Part shown: piece after piece, positions 21,661-32,029 of the stretch
Position numbering within the stretch: the stretch's first letter is position 1
How the letters are laid out: every line of letters starts with the position of its first letter
Assembly (NCBI GenBank): GCA_027625915.1
Contig: JANTQA010000023.1
Span: 17,360,001-17,424,000, forward strand
Length of the DNA stretch: 64,000 bases
Reading direction: 5' to 3'
From: Anaeramoeba flamelloides
Taxonomy: Eukaryota > Metamonada > Anaeramoebidae
Translations under genes and position numbers: made by a program
The notes under the pieces: model-generated
The model's database searches: none
What the model was told of the DNA's origin: nothing
Seen by the model: the letters and a program-made list of their open reading frames with translations, nothing else

Positions 21661-22288
21661 TAAAAATAAAAATAAAAATAAAAATAAAAATAAAAATATA
21701 AATAAAAATAAAAATTAAAAAACAAAATCATAAGGTTGTAGCAATAAACGAATTCAATCAAAAATTATTTGAAGACGAAGAAGTAAATAGGTTATTAGAA
21801 AGTTTAGTCTTATTTGAAAAAACTTCAAATGATAAATTTTTTAAAGAAAAAAATTGTGTAATCTTTTTTAACAAAATAGACCTCTTTGAATCCAAAATCA
21901 AAACAGAAGATTTAAACCAATGCTTCCCCGATTACGAAGGGGGTAATGATCCTGACGAAGCTAAAAAATTTATTAAACTGAAATTTTTAGAAGCTGGGGA
22001 AAATGAATCAAGAAATATTTTTTGCCATTATACATGTGCTACAGATACAAGAAATGTAAATTGTTCCCTTCTCTTTCTTTCATTTTTTATTTTTTTAATT
22101 TCGTTTTTATTAAATTATTTTCTCTAATTTAATTTTTGTTAATGAAATAATTTGCCTTTTTTTCCATCCCTATTCAATTTGATTTTATATGAATTAATTA
22201 TTTTTACATAAAATAGATCGAAAATGTTTTTGATGCAGTGAATGTAAGTATTATTGAAAATACATTAAAAAATGGTGGTTATATGTAG
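15910..22288 (+). CDS. Heterotrimeric G-protein alpha subunit, six exons, 355 aa
   Basis: The exons are 15910-16221, 16361-16515, 16662-16790, 21427-21505, 21735-22055 and 22217-22288. All junctions are GT-AG and the joined length is 1068 nt including stop. The protein binds GTP and relays receptor signals at the membrane. Visible motifs are MGPKGS (N-myristoylation type), P-loop GTGESGKS (44-51), switch I arginine R180 in CRIPTTG, DIGGQ (202-206, catalytic Q206), NKID (271-274) and TCAT (325-328). Length matches the family's roughly 350 residues. The C-terminus is GGYM, with no cysteine at -4, so it should not be a pertussis-toxin substrate. The N-terminal helix is unusually Lys-rich. Intron 3 is 4636 bp and packed with transposable elements, while the others are about 140-230 bp. 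The class is closest in feel to G-alpha-i, but subtype is uncertain. Confidence 0.93.
17464..17704. mobile_element. Foldback element FB2, copy 1
   Basis: The left arm TGGTATTTGCCTAATAAATG continues through GGGAAAA, TTCATTTTTCCATATTTTCC and CAAATAG. The right arm is its inverted complement, ending CATTTATTCAGCAAATACGA. A second copy interrupts the MITE at 19886-20588, and half a copy lies near 59030-59070. The short loop has no coding potential. Confidence 0.7.
17722..18240. repeat. Direct duplication, period about 306 bp
   Basis: The segment 17722-17945 is repeated at 18028-18240. Both contain ATAAAGCAATCCAATTTCTT, GACTTCATTGTTGATCT and AAGAAATAAAATTCAAGACT, followed by an A-rich stretch and TTTAAATTG. 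The copies differ at few positions, so the duplication is fairly recent. Confidence 0.75.
18760..18847 (+). mobile_element. LINE 3' tail, left half, split by later insertion
   Basis: TTTTAAACAAAAATTTAGAA followed by ATAAGGG matches the LINE 3' end at 37139-37208. The remainder of the tail (GCC, AAGAAGAAATTAATTTCTTC, then poly-A) reappears at 21263-21312. The 2.4 kb between is therefore an insertion into an older LINE fragment. Confidence 0.55.
19886..20588. mobile_element. 703-bp MITE, family CAGTCAAAGG, copy 1
   Basis: The ends are AACTATTTTTCAGTCAAAGG and its inverted partner CCTTTGACTGAAACAGAGTT, both continuing into GGGCCCA/TGGGCCC. TA flanks at 19884-19885 and 20589-20590. Two further copies are at 53251-53798 and 57541-58071. 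This copy is longer because a foldback element sits inside it at about 20198-20357. It is non-coding. Confidence 0.85.
20198..20357. mobile_element. Foldback element FB2, copy 2, inside the 703-bp MITE
   Basis: The arm TGATATTTGTTTAATAAATG is mirrored by CATATTTATTATTCAAATAC. Inner arms around TTCACTTCATTTTCATTTCC match the element at 17464-17704. The two other MITE copies lack this segment, which shows that it is an insertion. Confidence 0.7.
21263..21312 (+). mobile_element. LINE 3' tail, right half with poly-A
   Basis: GCCATAAGAAGAAATTAATT followed by TCTTCTC and an A-rich run matches the GAGGAAATTAATTTCCTCCC tail at 37190-37208. It is the displaced remainder of the LINE end at 18760-18847. 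Confidence 0.55.
21623..21717. repeat. (TAAAAA)n hexanucleotide repeat in G-alpha intron 4
   Basis: About 15 units of AAATAA with one interruption, ending close to the acceptor of the fifth exon (21735). It makes up much of this 229-bp intron. Confidence 0.85.
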
Positions 22289-23644
22289 ATTTTATTATTT
22301 ATCTTTATTTATTTATTTTTATATACATATATTATTTATTATATAACGAACTAAGACTAAAATATCTTAATCATCAAAAAGAAATTTAATTTAAATAATT
22401 TATTTTGTTTTTTATATTTCCTTTTTCTTTCGTTCTTTCTTTCTTTCTTTCTTTTTGATGATAGATTGTATTTTCAATAAATATTTCTCAAATGTATTAA
22501 AAATGTTAAAACATACAATTGGTAAAAGGATAAATAAACTTGAAAGCGTTGATTGTTAACTTTGTGTTTCCCATATTCTATTATAAATAAATTATAATTA
22601 AAAATTCTTGGAACAGTTAAAACATGTAAAAGTAGAGCAAATATTGTAAAAAAACGTTTAAAAAAATACTAGTTTAATACTTCTAAAATAAGGATATATT
22701 TGGATTTATTAAAATTCAAAAGAATTATCTCGAAAATATGTTAGCACTTTTCTATGATAAAAACAAAATATTGTTTATTATTTTATTAATAATAAATAAA
22801 TTGCTAAAACACTTCAAGGAAGGTAAAAAAAATAAAGAATTAAATTTAATTAACATAAATTTGTTTAATAATATTTAAATAACAGTGACAAATAAAATTA
22901 ATTACTTTGTGAAAGATATTAAACTATTAAATATAAATTTATATAAGAAATACCAATGAAACACTAAAATTCTCTTTGGTATAGCAGAATTTTTTAAAAA
23001 AATATTTTAAATGTTCATTATTTTTTTTGAGATCCTCTATAGAATATTTGGATTTGGAGAATTTTTATCAATAAAATTATACTGAAAATAATTACTAAAT
23101 TTTAAACAAATAAAATCTGAAAATACCAAGTAGACGATTTAGTCTTTGATCTCAAAAAATGATCGCTTCAAAAAATGAAAAAAATTTCTTCAAATTTTAT
23201 TTTTTGTTTAAGAATTAATATTTTCTCAAAAATTGTAATTGTTGATATTAGCAAAATCAAAGTTTTAGATTTTTTTTTTTTTAAAAATTTTTTCGGAATC
23301 TAGAACTTAATAACGCCAATAAAATTTTTAATAAACTATCACATACTTCAATTTCAGTGGTTATGGTGTTGCTACTCCCTTCGGATTATATAAAAATAAT
23401 GATTGTAAAAAAAATAAATGAAAAAATTCCTTTTTTTATTTTGGTATATATTAATGATTGTTTTTATAACAAAAGTTTCGTGAAATGTTTGGAAATACAT
23501 ATATATATATATTAGATGAATTTACCATTTATTTAATAAAAAGGGAATTTATTTTGATAAAAAATAATAATTAATTTAAAAATGTTTTTTTTTTTTAATT
23601 TTGTATTAAAAAAAAAAACAAATTATTTATTTAATTATTTTATT
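22289..23644. other. Intergenic region between convergent G-alpha and phosphatase genes
   Basis: Both genes end here, so transcription from the two sides converges. The sequence is plain AT-rich with a short CTTT repeat near 22430. No gene, RNA or TIR element was recognised. Confidence 0.6.
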
Positions 23645-26600
23645 TTAGTTTTTTTCGATCTCGACTTTGCCCTCAAGACAAAAGACTTTATTGTTTGGTA
23701 ATAAAACAGCTGTAATATATGGTGTTTCACCTGCAGTTGTATCATTAATGATTCTATTTTTTCTGAAAATAACTTCTGAAAATCCATAATGTCCTGAAAC
23801 TATTGTTTTGTTAAATAATTTTGGTGCTTCTAAATGTAATCTATCACATAGCCATGTTGGGCGGGGGTCACTTAAATCTTGTTTTTTGATTTTTTCTAAA
23901 CTAGTTTCTTCATAACCTATGCCTGCATGTACAAAAATATAATCAGGATGTTCAACACACTATATTGTTTTGATATAATGATAAATATTTTATATTTTAT
24001 TAAAAATTTAAAAGTTATTTTGAAGTGAGTTAAAGTTTCGGTATATTAATTTCTGAAGTAATTAAATGTAGCTAAATTTCTAAAAAGATTATTTTTTGTT
24101 TATTTTTAATTTTCAAAAAAAAAAAAGCATTTCTAATCAAAGCTAAATTCTATTTCTCATCTATTTCCAAAATTGTTATTTAATCATTTATGGAGCCTTA
24201 ATGTAATAATCCAACTTGTTTTTTGTAAGGTATTACCTGAATAAATCATATAAAAGTTTCTGATCTCAATTTACTAAGAAATTTTTTAAGTGTGAAAATT
24301 GGTGAAATTTTTTTTCTTTTTGATTGAAAAATATTTTTGTTAACTTGTCCAATCTTGATAGAATTTCCAAATAGAATTGAAAAAACATATAACTGTATTT
24401 TATTATTGAAACTCCGTTTGTATCCAAAATGTTTTTTTTTTTTTTTTATTGAATTTAGTATTTTACTGTTTTCTCCAAAAAAAGAATAATTTTTTTTTTT
24501 TTTAATTTTTTTTCCAATATTTTAATCAAAATATTTTTGAAAGATATATCCAATAGGTGTTGATTCACATTTGGTATTAATTTTTCACCTAATTTGATCA
24601 ACATATTTTGAAAGATCTACACACTAGGTACTGATTCACATAGTGGTATTAATATTCACGTTAAATTTCTATTACCATTTCCGAGTAGGAATACTTTCAA
24701 AGAAAATATTATTTGAAATATAAAAAACAATACCCCACTTTTTTAGAAACACCTTATTTGTAATAAAATGAATTAATAATATATTGAGTTTGTGTGATTC
24801 TCTTAATGTTTATGATTAAAATTGAAAAATTTTGAAAATTTTTGGATGAAAATCCTTATTTGAGTTACTGTTTTTTATTAATTTCTATTTTGTGGGATAT
24901 ATTTATAATAATAAAAGGTTGTTAATCTGTTCGTTAATCAAGGTGTTTTATTGAATTGTTTCTCAAATAACTAATCGATCATTATTTTTTTTTTTTGAAT
25001 CAAAAATTGAATTTTGGAGGTGTTAAGAATTTTCAATTGGACTTTATCCCAAAATTTAAGGAATAATATTTGTTTTTTTAAAAAAAGGTTGTATTTTGGA
25101 TTTATATTAAGAAATTCTTTCATTATTCGCTTTTATAACAATAAAAAAATAAATATTTCAAGTTATCAAAAGTGAAGATTTCTAAAATAACAATAGCTTG
25201 TAAAATTTTGGAAAAAAAAACTAAAAAGGAAAAGGAAAAGGAAAAGGAAAAGGAAAAGGAAAAGGAAAAGGAAAAGGAAAAGGAAAAGGAAAAAGAAAAA
25301 GAAAAAGAAAAAGAAAAAGGAAAGGTATATACCCAGGGTAAAGATCTAAAAAAATGTTTATGTTTTGTTGGTAATACTTCTTGGAACTTGACATTGTCAG
25401 AATATGGAACATTATATGAATCAAAGGTTGAATCTGAAGAATAAATATATCGATAACGAAGCCCTTGAAGATGAACATTTTCTTGATCAATCATTTTAGA
25501 ATCATATTCCTTTGGGCTTAATAAATGTTTATGGAATTTAAAAGCACCTTTGAAAGGTTCTGGAATCAATTTATTGAACATCGAAAATGCCAAATCATGA
25601 TTTCCCATAACAAATGTAGTCTTTGGTCGGTTTTCCCATAAATCTATTAAAAAATCAATTGTCTATTGGCAAAGCAGATATATAGTCAAAATTAGAAAAG
25701 AAATTAATTATATTTTTAAAATTTAATGAAATTGTTTGATATCTCTCATTATGAACTTTAAATTTATTTTGAAAAATAAAAAGAATAATTAAGATAAAGG
25801 CAATGACAAAATAATAAGGGTACATTGCATTATATAGATGGTATTTTCAAAAAAGTGGGGTATTGTTTTTTATATTTCTAATATTATATTTTTTTTGAAA
25901 GTATTCCCACTCGGAAATGGTAATAGAAATTTAACGTGAATATTAATATCACATGTGAATCAGTACCTAGTGTGTAGATCTTTCAAAATATATTGATCAA
26001 ATTTGGTGAAACATTAATACTGAATGTAAATCAGCCTCTAAATAGAGATATCTTTCAAAATATATACATCAAAATATTGGGAAAAAAATGAAAAAAAAAA
26101 AATTACTTCTTTTTTTGGAGAAAACAAAGTAAATTAGTAAATTCAATAAAAAAAAAATATGATAAGGGTGACAACAAATTTTTAAACAATAAAATACAGT
26201 TATAAGTTTTTCGTTCTATTTGGAAATTCTATTGAGATTGATCCTTATTTCAACAAAATTATTTTAAGATCAAAAAAAAAACTTAATCCATCAATTTTCA
26301 TACTTGAAAAATTTCTTAGTAAATTGTGATCAGAAACTTTAATATCTTTAATTAAAGTAACGCCATACAAATAAACAGATTGATTTATTATGAACAATCA
26401 ATTAATGTTTGTTAACAATTTTGGATCTTTTGATGGTAATATTTGAATTAAGCTTCAATAAAGATATTTTAAAATAAATTTTGTCCACTTTTTTGGAAAT
26501 AGCTTTTCTAATTTAATTTAATTATTTTAATTAACAATTGTGTATTAATTTCAAAGGGAATTGTTAATTTGTGTAATTTTAAGATGGTTATATCTCTGCA

Positions 26601-29600
26601 TGGGCTGAAAATCGAAATAAAAAACCAAAGAAAAATTATTATTTGATCTGATTATTGATTTAATTATTCCATAAAAAAATTGTCAAATCGAAAAAAAAAT
26701 AGTCAAACCAGTATTAATTGTAAGATGGCAGTAAAAAGTTAAAATATTTCAAATATTATTTTTCTTATTTTTCGCTGTTCAATAAAGATATCTGAAATTG
26801 AAATTACTCAAACTGAAACAATACCCATTGATAAATGCTTAAGGCCAATTTCACATGAATAGGAAAATCATAGGAACCAAAATTCCCAAAAACGGCAATT
26901 TTACTAATGTTTCCACATTTAAATCTCAAATTTGGAAAATTGAACAGACTTAATTTTTGGGTTAATTTGGATTTTTTGAATTCGATTTTAATTCTAAGAA
27001 ACAATATAATTTTTGGGTTTGGTTTTTGTTTTGGTTGAAGCTTTACATTAATAAATTATGAAATAATAATTGAAATTCGGTCTATTGTTGTATGTGATAC
27101 AACTAAAAATTTAAATATTCAAATTTTACAAGCCCTTCATACTTTCTATGTTTTCTTTTCTTCAGTTAAAACATTCACTTGACATCAATTCAGGCTTTTA
27201 AAAAAAAGCAATTTAAATTTCAAATTATTTCACAATATTACCTTAATATTAAAAAGCACTATTTTTTTCTGATTAATATTTTTCGAAATCTAGCTTTATA
27301 ACAAAATTCTATTAACCACTGGGATAAAATTTTTTAGAATCAAAACAATCTCAACTTTTGAATATCTAAAATATTTTTTGAAATTACTGTGCACTTTTTT
27401 ATTTTTTTTACTGAAAAATTGTGCTGAGGAAAATTTGAAATCAAAGAATAAGTTAAAATATTAAATTAGAAGATTTTTCCAGAGAGTTTATCTTATTTAA
27501 GGTTTACAATCCCTGAAACTGGAAAAAAGATTATCTTGTATTGTGTGTGTCAACTTGTTATTTTGGTTCTTAGCTGATCGATCCACAACTAAGTTTGGAT
27601 CGTATAGGTGGTTGAAAAAGGCTATTTTTGTCATTTTATTTTTTTTTTTTCCGAAATCCGAATTGATGAGTTTAAGGTTAATTAATTGGAAGATATTTAA
27701 TTAGTAATTGAGTTTTTTGTTTTCTATGTTGAAAATTTTATTTACTCTTTGTATTATTTGATGCTTGTAAAAAAATTTTTTTTTATTTACTCCTAATTCT
27801 GTAAAAGGAAAATGATAATTTCAAATGACAACCCAAAAATTAACACTTTCAATTCAATACCTTCCAATCAATTAACCTTAAACTCATCAATTCGGATTTC
27901 GGAAAAAAAAAAAATAAAATGACAAAAATAGCCTTTTTCAACCACCTATACGATCCAAACTTAGTTGTGGATCGATCAGCTAAGAACCAAAATAACAAGT
28001 TGACACACCCAATACAAGATAATCTTTTTTCCAGTTTCAGGGATTGTAAACCTTAAATGAACGTTTTTTTTAATTTTACCATTTAAAAATAAAAAAAACA
28101 TTTGAAGGCCAAACTAGTCCCTTTTGTGGAAAAAAGTTTCCATAATTTAGAATTTGTTTTAGTAAGTGAGTTAAAATAAGAGAGTGTATATAAAAATATA
28201 CATAATTTCAAGTTTGAATTCAATCATTTTGGTAAAAAACGTTTTCAAGAAAAAGTTAATTGAAACTTTATTTATTTTTATTTTTTTCATTTAGTTTTTC
28301 TAATTTTTTTAATGGAAGGTATTTGATCAGTTTTCCATTTTTAGTGTTTTTTGGGACGTAGGGACATATTGTAAACATAAAATAATAGATCTGAAGATTG
28401 TTTTGAGGATCTCTCTCTTGTTTTTTGATCTGAGCTCTTTCTGTTCATTTCAAATTTAAGAAAAAGTTCAATTAGAGTAAGAGTTAATACCAGGTATCAT
28501 CAATTTTACTTTTTAACCAATTTTATAATAAGATCTGAAAACTTTATTGTTTTATTTAGTTGTGGTTTTAATTGATTTTTAATATCCAAAGTCCCTTATT
28601 AAAAAATAATTCTTCATTGTTTTTTTCATTTATTAAAATTAAATGCTGCAGAAGAGCGGTGAAATATGGATAAAAGATAAACCATTTGACGTTCACTAAA
28701 GTAGATTAAACAAATCAACTTAACATTATAGTGTGACATTTTGTTTTACTTGTGAAAAAAAATTAATTAATTCTTTGTTTTTCAACAAGTACTTTGAATA
28801 CTACAAATTCATGGCACACACAACCAAAGTAAAAAATACAGTTTTAGAAGCTTCTTGTAAGTGTTAAAAAGTGAAAATTTTGACTTTATAGTTACTCACC
28901 CCTTAAGTGAGATATTGAGATTTATTGGTGAAAAAATTCCTTTTTGTGATTGTGGCATGTTTATAACAGGACACTCATGGTAGTACCCATGCAAATAAAC
29001 AAGAAATGTTCCCAGAAAAAATACTATTTGTTTAAATTCCCAAGACTGAAAGGTGATTAAAAATAGTGGTGGTGTGTCAGTAATTACATTTTGTTTCTGC
29101 TTGTTTGCTTAATTAATTTGTTTCAAGTAAACAGAGACTATTTAGAAAAGTGATTATTCAAACTTTGAAGAACATTCAAGAATTTGAACTTTATCATCGT
29201 TTGGAATGGACTTTAACCCACACAACAAAACTTTTTATGGCTCACCTTTTTCAAAACCGATCGTTGTATCAGAGTTTTAAATACTTTGTTTTCGGTCAAT
29301 GGAATTTTTAAAAAATTACAAACAAAAATTGTCTTGCTTTGTATTGAGAATTTATTTCAATATTCCAAGTCACTAAAGTCAAATTGAGATTCCTTTGAAG
29401 ATTAAAAAAGAATTTTTTATAATTACCTCTTTGCATTCGGAACCTCGATCCACATAGTCTCCAAGAAATACAAGCCAACAGTTATCATAATCCGGTATGT
29501 TTTTCTTTAAATGTTCTAAAAGAAGCTTAAGTCCTGTGCAGTGTGCGTGGACATCTCCAATTGCAATTACAGGTCCGTCGATCTCTGTTGGAATCTTTTT

Positions 29601-29630
29601 TGGTAATTCAAATTCGTTTTGTTGATTCAT
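23645..29630 (-). CDS. PPP-like metallophosphatase, three exons, 282 aa
   Basis: Reading minus, the exons are 29630-29427, 25662-25333 and 23959-23645. Junctions are GT-AG and all in phase 0. Metal-binding motifs appear in family order: GDVHA (25-29), GDYVDRG (57-63), GNHD (88-91), FVHAG (187-191) and SGHYG (233-237). These mark a calcineurin-like fold phosphoesterase. GNHD and HAG, in place of GNHE and HGG, resemble bacterial-type or Shewanella-like PPP phosphatases more than PP1/PP2A/PP2B; GDVHA also departs from the usual GDxHG. Length is short, with no regulatory tail. No signal peptide or membrane segment is visible, so it is probably cytosolic. Substrate is unknown. Introns of 3764 and 1373 bp are swollen by transposable elements. 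The fold is very likely; subfamily is tentative. Confidence 0.87.
24159..24754 (+). mobile_element. MITE family AGGTATTTCC, copy A (phosphatase intron 2)
   Basis: The right end is CCCCACTTTTTTAGAAACAC-CT followed by TA; the left end CTATTTCCAAAATTG is diverged. The body is shared with 25840-26505 (inverted), 47495-48077 and 62612-63199. Shared blocks include TTTTCTCCAAAAAAAG and the GATTCACAT/TATTAAT motif. Non-coding. Confidence 0.75.
25225..25325. repeat. (GGAAAA)n hexanucleotide repeat beside a 5' splice site
   Basis: About 16 hexamer units, GGAAAA then GAAAAA. On the transcribed minus strand they form a pyrimidine tract starting only a few bases inside intron 2 of the phosphatase. The tract is open in several frames and produces spurious Pro-Phe and Lys-Glu frames. 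Confidence 0.9.
25840..26505 (-). mobile_element. MITE family AGGTATTTCC, copy B (phosphatase intron 1, inverted)
   Basis: Inverted relative to copy A. It starts GGTATTTTCAAAAAAGTGGG and ends CCACTTTTTTGGAAATAGCT. Extended blocks such as CTAGTGTGTAGATCTTTCAA are nearly identical to copy A in reverse complement. Together with copy A it brackets exon 2 of the phosphatase. Confidence 0.75.
27500..28053. mobile_element. 554-bp foldback MITE, AGGTTTACAATCCC ends
   Basis: Two arms of about 195 bp (27500-27695 and 27858-28053) are inverted copies that differ at only a few positions. Each begins AGGTTTACAATCCCTGAAAC and includes CTGATCGATCCACAACTAAG. TA flanks both ends (27498-27499 and 28054-28055). 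Near-identical arms indicate a recent insertion. Single-arm relics lie at 30415-30500 and 57233-57318. Non-coding, within phosphatase intron 1. Confidence 0.85.
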
Positions 29631-30216
29631 TTTAACTGAAACAATAAAAAAATGAAGGAAAATAGTTGTTCTCCATTACAAAAAATCACTGACTTTGAAA
29701 TATCTTCCACTTTTAGAATGCTTTTGCCCTTTTATGGAGTTAGAAACTGTTTAAACGGGTTGTAAATTGTTTAAAAACTGTGAGACCACCAAAAGATACG
29801 ATAAAATAATAAAGTTTTTGATTTCTATTAAAAATAAATCAGTAGATTGTTTTGTATCTTTTGGAAAATTTTGTTAATACAACCATTAAAACCAAACTAA
29901 GTGAAGTTACTTGAACTCTACTTACTCTTTGTTGTCAAACCAAGGGAACAAAATTTTCAATCGGCTTTCTTTAAAAAGATTTCAAAAATCAGGGAAAATT
30001 TCCAATTTTTAATTTTTAAAATAAACTTAAATTATTAATTTGCCTTTTAAGAATTATGAACTTGACGATTTTATATTAATTCATGAGAAGTCTATTTTTT
30101 TGGATAGCTGAAAGATTAATTTGATCTTTTTTATTTACAATTAACAGTACCCAAGATAAATTCAAGTTTGAATTTTTTTCTATGTGGTTTTATCAAAATA
30201 TTTAAATAAAGTTTTA

Positions 30217-30394
30217 AGGGACCAGTCTTTATTATTTTTTTTTTTTAGACCAATTTCTAGATAAAGATTCCTTATCTAGAAATATGTTTAATATTGAAAA
30301 TAAACAGGGTCTTTCAAATCTAAGTAATTGGGAAAAAAATTTTTCTCAATCTCTATTAAATTTAGGTAAAAAAATTTAATATAGACTAGTCCCT
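30217..30394. mobile_element. 178-bp MITE, AGGGACYAGTC ends, TA target site
   Basis: AGGGACCAGTCTTTATTA at the left is mirrored by TAATATAGACTAGTCCCT at the right, with TA flanking each end. The inner part is also self-complementary (TTTCTAGATAAAG / CTTATCTAGAAA). A possible isolated end (AAGGGACTAATATT) is at about 380. Confidence 0.75.
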
Positions 30395-30414
30395 TAAGTT
30401 AAATATTTCTTTTT

Positions 30415-30500
30415 AAATAAGGTTTACAATCAGTAAGACTGGAAAAAATATTATCTGATATGAGGTATAAGTTTATTTTTTTTTTGGTTCTTAGCTGAAC
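30415..30500. mobile_element. Single-arm relic of the AGGTTTACAATC foldback
   Basis: Reads AGGTTTACAATCAGTAAGAC, then a diverged copy of the arm, ending TTTGGTTCTTAGCTGA. Only one arm is present, about 20 bp from the 178-bp MITE. TA precedes the end as in the intact copy. Confidence 0.6.
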
Positions 30501-30879
30501 CATATTCAACTTTTTATTCATTTTTATTGGGTTTATAAGAAGATAACTAATGAATTTATTATTATTCATAAAGTTAATAGAGTAATTATTTACATAAGGA
30601 TCCATTTAAACTTGATAAATAAACATATTTGTCCATTTTAGAGAAAAATTTTACATTTTTTTGAGATTTCATTTTTCCATTATTTTTCAGCTTAAAATAT
30701 CTTGATAGGAGCTGTTTTGGATTAATTTAGGATCTATAATCAAAAATATAAGATTTAAAAACATTTCTATTTTTAGGAAATATCACTTTTCTGAATCTTT
30801 TAGAGTTTGTATGTACAAAAAAATTGTAAATCTAATCTTAATTTCATAATACAAAAAAAATAAATCAAAGATTGAATTT

Positions 30880-31700
30880 TGAAGATCTGAAAAAATTATT
30901 TTTTTTTCTGGAATCTACAATTAATTAAATTTCTAAAAATGTAAAAGTCTAGTCAATATTCTTTTTCAAATACCAAGGGTAGAAACAGGGAACTATTTGT
31001 ATTAAAATCAGTTATTTGATAATATCTTTTATTTAATTTTTATTAGAATCAATTTTGATTAATTTCTTTTATTTGAAAATATTTATCAAAATGAGAAATA
31101 ATTTTTGACTAAATTGATATTCTTAATTATAGGGATATTAAAAAGTCGCTAAATAGTATTAATGATGGGTTATTGAAGAATGGGTTAAAAATAATCAAAT
31201 TAAAAAGTATTATTGTATGCTTTCAGTTGAATTTTACAGGTTTTGTTAAAAGTATTATTTTGGGAGAATTTCTAATTTGATTGTTTGGTCTTTTCTCATA
31301 TTTTTTTATTTAATAAAAAGAAAAAATTGATTTGAACCTGTTCTTTGGATCAAAAAATTATATTTTTTTCAAGTTTAAAATAATTATTATAATTTTTTTT
31401 TGAAATTAAGTGGGTTTTTTAAACTCGGTTAATCCAAAACTCAATGGTTTTATTTTTAAGTGTATTTTTGTCCAATTTCACTGAGAGACTTTAAAATTTC
31501 ATTCTTCTTCAAAGAAAATAATTTTTTTAAAATAATTTGGAAATATGTTGAATTTTTAACTTTTTCAAAAAAGAGATAAACGGAAAAAGCTTTTTAATAT
31601 GATAAATCATTTATGGAAATATAATTAAAAGTAATTTAGGAAATTAGAAGGAAATTTTTTTTTATTGGATTAACAAAAAAACAATTCAAGTCAGTAATGC
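30880..31700. repeat. Dispersed repeat family R4, copy 2
   Basis: Collinear with 13020-13900. Matching blocks include GAAATAATTTTTGACTAAAT, TTGAATTTTACAGGTTTTGT, AAAAAATTGATTTGAACCTG and ATCATTTATGGAAATATAAT. The similarity is old and patchy. No common reading frame. Confidence 0.55.
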
Positions 31701-32029
31701 ATGGAAATGGTAACAAATTTGTATATATTGCTAATGACTATTGAATTGTAAATTATAGAGGAAAGGGTGGGAAATTACTTTAGAATACATATGTATACAA
31801 ATAAGAGTACAAAATGACTTAATTGTATTTAAAATAAAATATATAATTTGATTGATTTAAAATAGATTCGTAGATGGAATATTTATAAAAAATTATCTTA
31901 TAACATAAAATTTTATATTGAAAGATTGTATAGGTGTCTACAATAAAAAATACCTTTTAAAAAAAATTATCAATATTGAAAAATTTTTCTTATTTTATTT
32001 TTTTATTATTTTTTAAATTGATGAAGTGA

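Noticed and set aside
25172-25490. Lys-Glu (plus) and Pro-Phe (minus) frames
   Set aside because: Both arise from the GGAAAA hexamer tract in a phosphatase intron.
24159-26505. One composite transposon carrying the phosphatase exon as cargo
   Set aside because: The same MITE occurs alone at 47495 and 62612, and the exon splices in phase with outside exons, so two independent insertions into introns fit better.
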